Assembly: GCF_021917145.1 (NCBI RefSeq)
Contig: NC_061063.1
Span: 8,449,097 to 8,513,096 of the forward strand
DNA length: 64,000 nucleotides
Reading direction: 5' to 3'
Source of the DNA: Hypomesus transpacificus
Lineage: Eukaryota; Chordata; Actinopteri; Osmeriformes; Osmeridae
The position numbers and the translations under genes were made by a program. Shown one piece after another: positions 50,501-63,236 of this stretch. The notes beneath the pieces were generated by a model. The model made no database searches. It worked only from the letters and a program-made list of their open reading frames with translations, and was not told where the DNA came from. The stretch's first letter is position 1. Every line of letters begins with the position of its first letter.

Positions 50501-53500
50501 ATCTCGTAGCAATAGAGACTGTGGTTAGTCGAGCCTAAAAACCCATGGTTAGGATTAGTTTATCCGTTTGTCTATTTGCAAAGTGTTGAACATTGAGTTG
50601 AAATGATACAGCTATAAGCCTAAATATTAGCTTTAAGGGTGGAAGTATTTGAGCTGAAGAGCACGTCTTAAAAAGTTGTGTAGTTTTACGTAAAGCGCAA
50701 TAACGCCACCCTGCGGCAGGTTATTGGGAAGGCAGGTACCTCTGAAGTCCCCGGGCGGATAAACTACAAGCCCACTCAGCAGACATTTAATAGCATCAGA
50801 GCCCGTGGGTTGGGTTCAGGATTAACGGTTAAAGACATCTCAAATAAAAACAAAAACGTAATCAGCGGCAGCCTCTGTGGCCTTACAAACACATCATTAG
50901 ACAGGTGTGGACTGGTCCGACATTTTCAGCATTGCAATCATCACACTTCATCCCTTTGTTACGCTTAAGCAGGATGAAAGAGTTTCCCGGCGCCGAAGAT
51001 AAGATTTGTCTGCGAAGTGGTGTTTTCACACCATAGTTTATTTATGGTGAAAGCCATCTCTGGACAGTCAGTCAGTGCCAACGTGTGTGTGTGTGAGAGA
51101 GAAAGTGTGAATGTTTGTGTGAATGTTTGCGTAAGTCCCTAGGATCTCCTTAGCCTCTCTAAGCTGGTGGCAAAATATCCCGCTAACTCTCCAGGAATGT
51201 GTGCGGCAGAAGAGCAGCACTCATTCCATTGACAGAGATAAAGAATGACGTGACGAAACAGACAGGCAATGAAGAGTCCACAAGTCACAGGACCAAAATA
51301 GATCATTTAACTACATTCTGAAATGTAACTGGCAAAACCAACTTGCACAACTAGGCATATGTCAACTCTCAACTCTAGAAGTAAGACACCACACACACAC
51401 TGGTCAGTTAGTCTGAGTTACTGTTTTATTATTAGTGTTATACTGTTCTGAGCGTAGCTGCTCCAAAGGAAGAGTTGATAAGCATGATGCAAAAACACCC
51501 TAAAAGTCCTTTTAAGTCGCATAAAATGACATTCTGTGACATTCTGATTCTTTTTTTGTTGTTTTGTTAAAGAAAAATATGAAAATAGAGTTGACAGTAC
51601 ATTTAGGCACACTATTGATACACACTGTACACCGATATGCACAATTTTCATTTTCATTGATTCATATGTACTGGGGATGAAATTAAAAATAAACCTGACA
51701 AGCCATCCTACATGGAGCAATGAGGCGATGCCAAAAGGCATAGTCACCTTCTGTCACCTCTTCCAGTACAGTGACAAACATCCTCCTCCCTTTTTAGCAT
51801 CGAGGTCAGAGTTCATGTCCTCATTTAGCCAATCAGAATCCCCCAGTCCTGCTTAGTGCAAGCCAATCACAGCAGACAAGGGACAGTTCCATCCAATGGC
51901 AGCAGCAGAATGGAGCTCTGTTCAGCCAATAGGATGGCTCTCCCACAGTCACTCTCCGGTAAGTGCTCTTCAGCAGTGATTCTATTGGTCACAGGACAGA
52001 TTTCCTATGATGCTATTGGTCAGGAGATGCTTTTCTCCATCCTGGCATCGGTTCATACATCAGAAACAGAGAATTGGACAAGAGAACAGGTTTGTATGCA
52101 TTAGGCCCATTTGCTGTCACTGAACCAACAAGCATTCCAGCTTGTTCAAGGAGTGACAGTTAACTTTAGACCAACTGCCTCTCAGGTCTTCAGTGTCCCC
52201 TCTGCTCGGAACTCTCTTGCTACTACCGAGACGACAGGGAGAGCACATATTCACCAGGAGGGAGTGAAGAAGAAAAGACTTATAAAACAAGTCTGTAAAA
52301 AAAACACTGTACTTTACATCAACGGAATGTAAGTTGTTGGGATCAGCAGATTTTTTTTTCTTTTGTTTTTTTTAAGGGAAAATTCTATTGACTTTTGTGT
52401 CGTTTCTCCAAACAGTATTGACGTGTCTTTTTTTTTCTTCAATATACAATTATTTGAATATACATGCATTAAAGAAAAATATTGCACAAAATTAAAAGTG
52501 ATTAACTAGGGATATATCTCCATTTCTGTTTTCCTTTCTGTGACGTAGTCATGTGTAAGAAGAGCTACTTCTAGCACGCGTCTCTTGGTCTGTAATATTA
52601 AGGCTGGTTCACTAACTTACACTGGCACAGTTTCTGACTGAGGAGGATTGCATCTTAGTGCTAACACACACTCGCATGTACACCCACCCACCCAAACACC
52701 CCCCCCCACACACACACACACACCCACCCTCACACCTTCTCATTCAGAACAACAGGAATACACTTTAGACCAGTCGCCAGTACATTCTTTGCAGCATATC
52801 TCTGTATGCGTGGACAGACAGATATCTCCCCTCTACAGGGACCAAGAGTAACACTCATCCTGCTCTGTAGTCTCATGTTCTTGAGTGTCGTTTTTTCCCC
52901 CTCACATGATCATCAAGATGAAGCACAGCTATGCTGTCAGTGTCTCCACATCATACATACAAACACGTATACTGGGAACAGCTGGAGCTTTGGTTGTCAG
53001 GGTTACGTCAGTAGCGTTAAAAATGGGTGTGCCTTAGCCTATCCGAGAAGGGTTAGGTTAACCATAGGTGATGTCACTTCTCAGAAAAATAAAAAAACAA
53101 CCACACACACACACAAAAAACAAAACGAGAACAGCAAAAACCAGTCAGAACCCTTCTTGGAACATCATGATGAAGGCCTTGCGTCAGAAAAAAATCTTTA
53201 GAATAAATAATCTCAACAGCCCCGTGTATCTGCTCTCTCGAGTTTGACCTTCCGCTACAGACAAATATGTTAATATCAATACGTATACCATGACATTTTG
53301 TGTTCATACACTGGTGACGTTTTAGAAAATGGCAATCAAAGATGATGCCTGTGCCGGCTTGAAGACGTTGAATTTAGGTGCAATAAAAACAAACAAACAG
53401 TGGCCAGACGGCTCTCAGCCTTAGCTACTCAGGAGACAGAAGCAGAGAGGGGCGGGGGAGGCGGGGCATAAGGGGGTAAGGCGTGAAAGGGGGGCGGGGA

Positions 53501-54032
53501 GCATGTTTCATACCCCCACACTATCTCTACTCCTGCAGGTTAAAAGCATACATGAGATGTCAGTGGTCCGCTCTGGGCTGACCACACAGATCAAATAAAA
53601 ACAACGATCTTCAAAAACAGAAACTTCAAAGAAAAGAGGGGTAAAAAAAACAACAACCAACAAAAAAAACGATTGAAATAAACATAACCTCTTCCCATTA
53701 TCGCCCGCTACATTTAGTCTCTTGGTGGCACGAATGGGAGAGGGGGTGGGGGGGGGTTATGTTCCCGTGTCGGTGAGAGGAGAGAGGACTCAGTGTGAGG
53801 AACTCCTGACGGAGGTCTCGTTACCTAGGCTAGTCCGACAGGGAAGGGAACAGTGATAACTCGTTTGCCGGGAAGGACACAGACTAATAAATGTTCCCTC
53901 ACACAAACACGCTTCACCTAAATCATCACGTATAACCTACACACGCTCCTCACCCTCAGCCACACACCATGTGTGCGTGTGTGTATGAGAGAGAGAGCGA
54001 GTGCGCGCGTGCGCTCTTCCCCTTCCCTCCTG
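50501..54032 (-). other. ankrd28-snx13 intergenic region and snx13 3'UTR
   Basis: No coding exon is recognised. On the minus strand AATAAA at 51425-51430 could end a 2.6-kb snx13 3'UTR; nearer alternatives are possible. Short AT-rich and T/A homopolymer stretches, a C/CA-rich patch at about 52680-52735 and G-rich patches at about 53440-53500 and 53740-53757 are present. Confidence 0.4.
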
Positions 54033-55161
54033 TCACCTCTTGAAGCAGGCTTTCTGTTTCTGAGAGTATCTGTGGGTGCGCGGAGAGCGAGAGTGCAGCT
54101 TGACGAACAGCTCGGGGAACTTGTACTGGGGGAACATGGTCTCTAGGAAGCCCTCGAGGAACACGTAGACCAGGCGGCGGTTCATGGGCTGGTGCTGGAA
54201 CATGTCGAAGACGCGGAGGATGCCCTTGCGGGTGGTGTCCGCTCCGATGATGTGCTTTAGCTCGTCTGTTGAGGAGGAGCGAGGGGTGGGGGGGTAGGGG
54301 GGGATTAAGGCGAGAGCGGGAAGTACAAAAGCAGAGCAAGTCATATTTCGGTATCCCAAAATCCTGCAAGAATTAGATTGTGTAACCTCAGGTTAAGCCT
54401 ATGAGGTTAGGATTGAGTGTCTGATGTTGACCTGGGCCAAAGCAGAGATAAGTAGGACAGTGAGGCTATCCTGAGTCAGCACAGTAAGCCAAGGACTTTC
54501 AGGGACAGGCTAGTATGAACGACAGCACATGCTAGTTCTGAGGTTAAGAGGTTTCACTCGTAAACCCTGCATCTGAGGGTGTGTGTGAGAATGTGTGTGT
54601 GTGTGTTAGTATATCTTGCCTGGCATGATTCCGAGGAGGTTGGTCTTGGCAGCAACTCGTGTCCTCATGCGGATGCTCTTGTCCCGGCGAGGTAGAGTCT
54701 CAGCCAGAATGCCATTGGGCCAGTATGAATCCCTGAACACGGATAGGTACGCTGAGAGTTAAGGACAGGTTCCCTGACCAATCAGGAGGCAGAACACATC
54801 AAAGCATAGGGGAGAGGGGTTACCTGAACTTCTTGACGTAGTCTGCCACCTGCTCTGGAGACGTCATGTAGTCCACATGATCCACGATCTTCCTACAGAA
54901 CAGAGACCACACACACAGTGAGAGAGACAGACAGAGAGAGAGAGACAGAGGTAGAAAGAGAGAGAGAGAGAGAGAGAGATTGTGTGTGACACGTGTGTGT
55001 GTGTGTGTGTGGTACCTGTTGATGGTGTCTCCGTATGTGGCTCTGATGAGTTGCTGCAGAAGGTTCTTGATGTTTCTGCGTAACCACTGGTTCCTCTCCT
55101 TCAGGTCGAACACCTCGTCCATCAGCAGCAGCATCACACGCAGGGGGATGTTGTCATCCAC

Positions 55162-55201
<40 letters not shown>

Positions 55202-55785
55202 ACTAATGTGAACTACACACTTTATTCCAGATTTAATTCAGAGACAACAGAGAGAGAGACAGTAAAGTAGAGAGGAGAAGGAAAGACCAGGACTGGAATC
55301 GAACCCCGGCCCCTTCTGTGAAGCCTTAGGTCTAGTGGTGCACGCTCTTACCCGGTGAGCCACCCAAGTCAACTTTTTGCATTTCTTATACAAACACACA
55401 CATCTACTCACACATACACACTCACATTATCATCCAGCTGGGCGGAGACTCGGCAGTGTTCCGGGTCGATGTCGGACTTGGGCAGCATCGGAGGCACCTG
55501 GCAGCAACAAGACACATCTGGTCAGTCAGAGAGCGAGCGACCGAGCTCGGTCTTGGAGAACGGCGGTTAGCCATGGAGCGGAGGCAGCTAGCTGAGGCGA
55601 GCTGGCGGAGGCAGCTACCTTGAACACGGACTGCTTGAAGTCCTGCCCCAGCCGCTCTGACATGCGGCCCATGTTGTCTGAGACCTTGTTCATCCCCTCA
55701 GCCAGGCTGTCAGGGAGCGCCTTCACCGCCTGGGACACGTTCCTCATGGAGCTGCGGAGCGGGTTCACAAACGTGTCCATCTGGT

Positions 55786-55841
<56 letters not shown>

Positions 55842-56667
55842 GGGGGGGAGGGGGAGGTAAATGTACGTTAAGACACACACAAGGGTGGAAAAAATATTTG
55901 CAAACATCTAGCAAAGTGCTGGAAATGCTCATGGAAGAATTCCTGTGTATGGCAACCCTGGTATGTGTTTGTGTGTGTACCTTGCGTGCAAAGTCTCCCT
56001 TGCCCTTGTTGTAGGCCTTGTTCTCCAGGAAATCATACACGTAGGGAACCAGAGTGGGGCAGGCCTTCACCATCTCTGGGTTCAGCAGCAACTACAACAC
56101 ACACACACACATTGGTGAATGTGTGTGACACAATCCATAAGCGAAGCATTCCTCACAGATAACCCGCACACACACACCTGTAGGTATGAGTTGAGGTCTT
56201 TTTTCCTCTTCTCCAGGAAGTCTCGGTCCATGTTGTTGAAAGTCTTTTTCCCCGGAAGTTTGAGGATAGAGGTCAGGTTCTCGAACTGGTGCGGGAAAAC
56301 ATACGAAGCAACGCATGTTTATCCATTCCGTCAATCCCCCAAACACACACGCAAACACACACCCGCACAACACACACCCGCACAACACACACCCGCACAA
56401 CACACACACCTGTTCCGTGATCCTCATGTGGAAGTCGTGGAAATCGGAGTAGCGGCGGTAGGTTTTCCAGCAGTCCTCGCTGCCGTCTTGGCTGCGGCGG
56501 AACACGGTGATGGCGTAGAGTGCGTAGGTCTTACCGTGGTCGTTACACACCCCTGAGCCCAGCAGCAGGGGGAGAGAAGCATCAGCTATTGAGACGTCCC
56601 GGGGAGGGAGGGGAGAGGAGGGGAGGGGGGAGGGATGAAGAGGAGGAGGACGGGGAGAGGGAAAGGG

Positions 56668-56734
<67 letters not shown>

Positions 56735-59575
56735 GAGGGGGGGAGAGGGAGAGGAGAGGGGGGGAGAGAGAAAGGAGAGGGGGGAGAGAGAGGGGAGAGG
56801 GACAGGAGGAGGGAGAGAGGAGAGGGGGGAAAGAGAGAGGAGAGAAGGGGGAGCAAAGGGGTTGGAGAACAGGAGAGAGGGAGTAGAGGAAGGGGTGGAT
56901 GGGGGGAGGGCGAGCGAGGGGATGGAGGTAGTGCACCAAAATGTATGAGTGGAGAGAGAGAGGAACAGATGAAGAGTGTAGCAAAGAGAGAAAACACAGC
57001 CAGGGAAAAGAGAGCGCAGGAATGTGGGAGAAAACAAGACAGGAATGAAACATGGAGGGAAAAAAGGATGGAAAGTGGAGGAGGAGGGGGGGGGGAAGAA
57101 AAAGAGAAGAAACAATAAAGGTGATGGAGTGACAAAAGAAGAAAACTGGAAAAATAACAGGTGATAGAAACACATGAGATGATCAGTACCCCGCGGAGGT
57201 GAAAGGGTTATGGGCAGACAGAGAGAGAGAGGGGTCGAGGGAGGGCTAGTCAGGGGAGAGGGGGGGTTCAGTAGGTGACAAAGTACCACTCACACACACA
57301 TACACACTTCTTTGACGTCAGGCCCCGTTAGGTGTTAGGCATGAGTGACAGCCCCATCCTCACAATCCCAAACTACCCCGAGGGTGACGCAGAACTGTCT
57401 GTCACCACACCTGTCATCGCCGCCGACTCACATCCGCTAGGCTAATGAGGATCTCCTTCGGTCTACGCTCCCCACCTCCTCCCCCCCTTTGCCCGCTTGC
57501 AACGTATTCTCACTGAGAAACAAGAACTGCGGCAGAAGAACAGGAGGCGTCGACGGTGACAGGTCTGGTGTAGTTTGGGGGGGGGGGGGTAAGTGACACA
57601 GACGATTCTTTATATTACAGCCCCTGTTATTAGATGAGAGAACCCCTATTTGCCATGAGGGTACCGTGTAGTTACCAAATAAATCCGTTTTCTTGGCTGT
57701 AAAATAAAGCATTACAGTCACATGCCTTGGGGGGACTTTACAGACACAACTATTGCATCTTAACAATCGACCACACAAGCACAAAGAACCGTCCATGTTT
57801 GAGAAAAACCAGTGCAAGAAAAATAGAATCCAACTGCACTCACTAAATATGTGTCAGTAAGTGCACTTGGCGTGTTAGTGTGTATACCTGTATCAGAGAT
57901 GAAGGCATGTAGCTGCATAGTATCGTCATGGCAAGAGTTTGACAGGTCGTCCAGAGACTGAAACCAGAGAAGAGAACCATCCGATGATTTGCCAATTAAC
58001 ACCTGAACTACAGTCAACATAGAGTCATGTATCTCCCAGCAGGCTTTATAAGGTCAAAGTCTAACAGCAGGATCATGAACAGCAGTCATATCATCATGTC
58101 TTTCTTTTTTTCTTCTTTTTATGAGTCACCAACAAGTCAGTGGTTGTCGCGACAACGAGGCGTTGTCGATGTCAGGTGGAGAGAACAGGACTTACCAGAT
58201 TTATGCTTCCTGTCGGAGAACCGTTGAATGATTCTGTGGAAGAAGACAATGACGAAAGTTACGTGAACTGACTCAGTTAACTGTAGAGGCTAAAGTAACA
58301 GACACACATACACACACAGACACACACACACTAACAGACACACGTACACTAACGACACACACTAACAGACACACACTAACAGACCCTAACCTCCGTCTCC
58401 GTCGTCTGAGCCTCTGAAGCTGGGCTCCTTCAGCATGTCCAGCTCAGCCAGCATGCGGACGTACAGAGGACTCTGTCTGAAGGAGGGGTAGTACCTCTCA
58501 TCACGCAGCATCATGTCGTACACCTGCCACACACACACACACACAGGTACAGAATAAGTATGGCTAATGAGCCGGTTCAACGAAGGAGGCAATACACAAT
58601 TCTTGGTGTGACTGTAGTCAAAAAGTTTCTAAAGGTTAGAAAAATATTTTTGGAAAAAAACTAAAACGTTTCTAAAAGGTTTGAAAAAAGCTTCAAAAAG
58701 CCCTGGTACCCACACCCGCTTCCCCCTCACACACCTTTCTTTGGATGTCGTCGAATATTTCTGGCGTGGGGTCTTCCTTCTGCAGCTTCTCCCCCAACCT
58801 CACCACACTGGCCTCGTCCACCTGGACCCTGGGGGAGGCCTGGCGAGGGGGGGGGGTAGTATGAGATCAGGGGTGGTTGATAAAACAAAAAGACTAACCC
58901 ATAAACAAACTCTGAATCAGTGGTTACATCGCCCACACAGGGAGACCCCCCCTAGCCTTGGCCCGGTCCCCTGGTCACCCTAACCCGCTCCCCTGGTCAC
59001 CCTAACCCGTTACCTTGTCAGAGAGGTACTGCTCGAACACGCCCAGTGCTGCTGCTTTCAGCAGGCCTTTGGTGGCCCCGGCCTGCTTCCTGCCGTCCTT
59101 CTGCAGGGCCTCCATCACCTCCATCTGCTGCTGGGCCGTCACGCGGTAGCCCTCCACTGTCAGCCAGAAGAACAGCTCCGCCTGGGCTCCTGCGGCCTGC
59201 ATGTAGTCTGCATGGATGGGGAGGGGGGATTGGGTGTCTTGCGATCCCAGTTTATGTAATACTATCGACCACAGAGATTAAAGGAGGTGTTGTGTTAAGA
59301 GGTAGATGTTGAGCGCTGAGGTTTTACCCATGAAGAACTGCAGAGCGATATTGTGCACTAGGATGTGCTCCAGAGGTATGATGCACAGCTTGCCGAAGTT
59401 TGCCGCCAGTTTCAAGGCGTCCACCTCCTACAAAGAGAGAGAGAGAGTTTGATAGAAAGAGAGAGGAAGTGAGAGGGAAAGAAAGAGTGACAGAGAGAGG
59501 CAGAGGGACAATGCGAGTGAGCGAGAGAGAGAGAGAGAGAGAGGGAGAGAAAATCAGGATTATGGAGAGACAGCG

Positions 59576-59673
<98 letters not shown>

Positions 59674-62600
59674 GAAAATCAGGATTATAGAGAGACAGCG
59701 ACAAGAGAGAGAGAGAGAGTGAGAGATAGACAAATCAGAAACTACCACCATGTGGTCTGGGAGAGTGTGGTGGGTGAGTGGGGTTTCTAATCCCTCTCAA
59801 CACAGACAGTCCTGGGAGGTCACCCCTCCCTCACCCCTCCGGAGGGTCAGGAGTAGAGGAAGCAGGCTGCTCACCTTGCCAGACTGGAGCCTCTGGATCC
59901 TGGTCTCACACACCTTCTTCACAAACAGCAGACTGTTGATCTGATTCTTTATCACGTTGATGTCTGAGGTAGGATCAAAGACAATACAGATTAAGGTTCC
60001 ATTTTCAGTATTCAGGAGTTCCATAAAAGGTAGTTACATACTTACATACACATGTTGAGGGTTTGAATGTGTGTGTATTTATGTGTGTGTGCGCGTGCAT
60101 ATGCGTACCATCGCCTGCTGTGTCCAGAGAGCGCAGGTACTGCAGTTCCTCCAGGGCCTTGTCTTTGACCGCCTCCAGTTCAGCCACCCTGTCTGTCAGC
60201 TTGAGAATGTTCATGAAGGCCTCGTAGTTACAGCTTGAGTCTCTGATCTGGAGGGACCGAACACACACACACACACACACACTCTTCTCAGCGGACGCTT
60301 CAAACGGCGTATCATGCTAGCGGTAAACTCCGTTGCGAACAGGTTATAGCTAGCATGTGGCATTGGTACGAGTTCTCACCATCCAGATGACAAACTGGTT
60401 GATGTAGTCTGGGTCGCTGAGCTGGTTGATCAAAGGAAGGAGCACCCCTCGAGCCAGGACCTCCTACGCCACACACACACACACACACACACAGCAGAAA
60501 ATGTTACATAAACATTACCGCATTCTGGAAGACATAGAATCACAGAAACCTCCAAAATCGCATCTTTTTAAAAAGACAATCCTGCCCTTAAAATGTATCT
60601 TTGAAATGCACTTTGGAAAGTGTTGTTTTTTTGTGGTAAGTAGGGCAGATAATGAGTACATGTTTGTGTGTGAGTGAAGTGAATCTTTGACTGCATGTAT
60701 GTGCAGATGTGTGTGACTGTGCGTGTGTGTGTGTGACTGTTGCACTCACCCTAAGGAAGTATCTCATGTTCTTGTTGTGGAAGTCTCCAGGAGGTAGTAA
60801 CAGATACAGCAGCACCTCACACAGGTCCCTCAGGAAACCTGAACACACACAAACACACACGAATACATGAATCCCTGGGCCTGTAGCAGGAGATACTCAG
60901 TCCTGCTTGGCAGAGAGGTGTGCGTGTGCACGTATGGTTGTGTGTGTGTGTGAGAAGGTTCTTACCCTCCTCGTCTTTGTGAGAGGTGCACACCACGTCC
61001 CGACAGATCTTCCTCTCCATCTCCACCTCGGCCTCGAAGAACGAGTCCACCAGCTCTTCAGATACATCTCCTGTGGAGGAGATCACCATCATCATCACCT
61101 CCACCTTCCAACAACTTTAAAGTTGATGAAACTACTGAACTCAATTTACATTAGAGACACTGTGTGAAAAATGATCTGTGGGTTGTTACATTAGTGTGTG
61201 TATGTGTGCACGTGTGTGTGTGTCCATACTCTGCTTGTTGTCCTCCCTCTCTCCCAGCCTGTCCTGGGCCTTCCTGAAGACTCTCAGGTGAGTGGCCAAG
61301 TCGTCCACCAGACGAGTGGTGAAGTAAGGCTGCCAGTCTACTTCTTTGGACCTGAACACACCCGACAACACGCCCACAACACCCTTTCATATACGCGTAC
61401 GTGTTTTTTTTTTTATTAACATGTCAATAAAAACACACTCTATAAACATGACCCATCCATTCCCTCAATAATCTACTACAGAATCATATGAATTGTCTTG
61501 GTGTATATCAAGCACAGGAAGTGCAAGGTTCCGGCACAGGAATCCTACCGTGTGGAGAACTGGACGAGTGCATTCTGGAGTGTCTGTCTGATCTCTAGTA
61601 GGAAGGAGTCGTCCTCGCTCAGAGTGTAGTACCAGTACTGGATATAGTCCCTCAACGCAAACTGGATGACCTGGGGAACACCACGAGAGAGCAACAGATG
61701 ACCTACATTATGACTGCACAAAAGTGAAAGTTCTAGTCCATATGGAAATAAAATAAAGAGACAACACACACAAATCAAATCAAGCCATCTTCTTAATCCC
61801 ATTTCCTGTTTCCACACAGACGCAACTATAAGAACCACATTACTCATTCTTAACTAATAGCCTACATAACAGTCCACTAAGGAAGATGGAATTCTGCTAG
61901 ACAGAGACTGAGAGGCCACAGAGTGCAGCCCTGATGATTAGAGGAGCTGTTGTGGGGTTACTCTGTGTCACACATAGCTGCACGGACGAAAGCACATACT
62001 TGCAAGTGAAAAGACCGTAGTGTGCATTGTTATTTAAAAAAAAGAAGAAGGAGCTACCAAGAAACAGCCCAGACACAGAGAGAGAGAGAAAGAGAGAGAG
62101 AGAGAAAGAGAGTAAGAAAGAAAGAAGTAGGTCAAGTCATCTGACACTTATAAAAATAAAATAACAAGGTCAGCAAGACCCTTTTTCCAGCTGAGTGACA
62201 ATGTCAGAGGGTAACATAAACCTTAAGCCATGTTGCATGGCTGTCAGAGGGCTGCTTGTCCCCGTGACAGCCCCAGGGTGTGCACCAGGGCCTGAACACC
62301 GCACCAGGGCCTGAACACAGCTAATCTCACCTGCTGCAGCGGCTCGTCTATGAAGTTGGAGCCGGTCAGCCTCCGGTCGATCTTGATGGGCTTCTGCTCC
62401 AGCTTCATCTCATCCAGCGTCTGAGGGAAGGACAAGACAACGGATGAGTGTGTGTGTGGGGGGTGTGGGGAGTGGGGGAGGGTTCAGAGGTCAAGCTCAC
62501 ATTCAATTTAATAAATTATGATTATGTGTGTGTTTAGGTCCTGTGTTTGTGGGTAAGGCTGTGTGTGTGCTTTCATACCTTCAGGATACCCGTTGCCGTG

Positions 62601-63197
62601 GGCGGCAGGTAAGAGTGCTCGCACATCTCCAGGTGTTTCTCTGAGTTGGTCCTCCCGTACAACAGCGTGACGGCAAAACCCCTGCGAACGGGAGGACAAC
62701 GCTCGCATCAGGCCTCCAACTCTACCACGCTCTGGAACAGTCATTCCTCCAACACTACCACGCTCTGGAACAGTCATTCCTCCAACTCTACCACGCTCTG
62801 GAACAGCAGTTCCTCCAACACTACCACGCTCTGGAACAGTCATTCCTCCAACTCTACCACGCTCTGGAACAGCAGTTCCTCCAACTCGACCACGCTCTGG
62901 AACAGCCATTCCTCCAACTCTACCACGCTCTGGAACAGCCATTCCTCCAACTCTACCACGCTCTGGAACAGCCATTCCTCCAACACTACCACACTCTGGA
63001 ACAGCCATTCCTCCAACACTACCATGCTCTGGAACAGCAGTTCCTCCAATGTGCATGAGGAGAAAATATAGACGTCCTACTTACCCTCCGACGAAGCAGA
63101 AGATGTAGAAGGCCAGATAAAATATAGCAAAGGGTCCGAAGGTGATGAGGAAAAGCACAACTCCAAGACCCCCCCATCCCCAGATGGACAGGCTGGC
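54033..63197 (-). CDS. snx13: SNX13 / RGS-PX1 sorting nexin, first exon not found
   Basis: 25 coding exons, in transcript order: 63085-63197, 62579-62681, 62331-62420, 61549-61670, 61230-61351, 60966-61070, 60750-60838, 60380-60463, 60109-60247, 59875-59963, 59328-59427, 59014-59207, 58735-58839, 58391-58523, 58196-58233, 57888-57957, 56410-56552, 56178-56285, 55981-56091, 55619-55780, 55426-55497, 55016-55161, 54824-54892, 54620-54732 and 54033-54265. They give 950 aa (human about 957-968). Order: hydrophobic N-terminus (GVVLFLITFGPFAIFYLAF), PXA (IKIDRRLTG to YLLLPPGDF), RGS (LQFFM to RDERYYPSFRQSPLYV), PX with the PI3P-type WKTYRRYSDFHDFHMRITEQ, and Nexin_C (VMLLLMDEVFDLKERNQWLR to VFLEGFLETMFPQYKF). 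SNX13 is an endosomal or ER-contact protein reported as a GAP for G-alpha-s. The initiator exon, expected to encode only a few residues, was not found. The exon ending at 54620 uses a GC donor. Confidence 0.95.
54618..54619 (-). other. snx13: GC splice donor of the last snx13 intron
   Basis: On the minus strand the exon end reads ATGCCAG|GCAAGA, and the next exon (54033-54265) restores the frame at once (MP-DELKHIIGA). No GT nearby keeps the conserved reading. This is a GC-AG intron with the extended AG|GCAAG consensus. Confidence 0.85.
54942..54980. repeat. (GA)n tract and neighbours
   Basis: A GA run in the snx13 intron upstream of exon 54824-54892. A (CA)n run lies at about 55163-55202, directly beside the acceptor of exon 55016-55161. 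Confidence 0.85.
55281..55372 (-). mobile_element. tRNA-like SINE head
   Basis: On the minus strand an A-box-like TGGCTCACCGG and a B box GGTTCGATTCC lie about 55 bp apart. No common tail follows. Leu-like features suggest a SINE head or a tRNA pseudogene. It lies in an snx13 intron. Confidence 0.5.
55788..55848. repeat. (GT)n followed by poly-G (24 bp)
   Basis: A GT run, then 24 G at 55825-55848, in the snx13 intron directly upstream (transcript sense) of exon 55619-55780. On the transcript strand it is C24 then (CA)n, a few bases before the acceptor. Confidence 0.9.
56652..56890. repeat. GA/GGGGAGA-rich array
   Basis: (GA)n at about 56668-56730, then GGGGAGAGA-type repeats, in the 1.3-kb snx13 intron 56553-57887. 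Long Ser/Leu/Pro frames on the minus strand are artefacts. Confidence 0.9.
59520..59731. repeat. (GA)n array with flanking duplicated unique motif
   Basis: (AG)n at about 59581-59662 is flanked on both sides by copies of a segment with GAAAATCAGGATTAT and GAGAGACAGCGACAAG, at about 59548-59580 and 59674-59706. It lies in an snx13 intron. Confidence 0.85.
62713..63051. repeat. 33-bp minisatellite, 10 copies
   Basis: Ten 33-bp units containing CCACGCTCTGGAACAG and CATTCCTCCAAC fill nearly all of the snx13 intron 62682-63084. Because 33 is 11 codons, the array is open on both strands. The apparent 11-residue repeat proteins are artefacts. Confidence 0.95.
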
Positions 63198-63199
63198 CT

Positions 63200-63236
<37 letters not shown>

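Noticed and set aside
55281-55372. Functional tRNA gene
   Set aside because: The boxes are present, but the stem pairing at the ends does not hold and it lies in an intron; a SINE head or tRNA pseudogene is more likely.
56092-57135. 347-codon open frame on the minus strand
   Set aside because: Its C-terminal part joins real snx13 exons through retained introns, and the rest is CT-repeat Ser/Leu/Pro.
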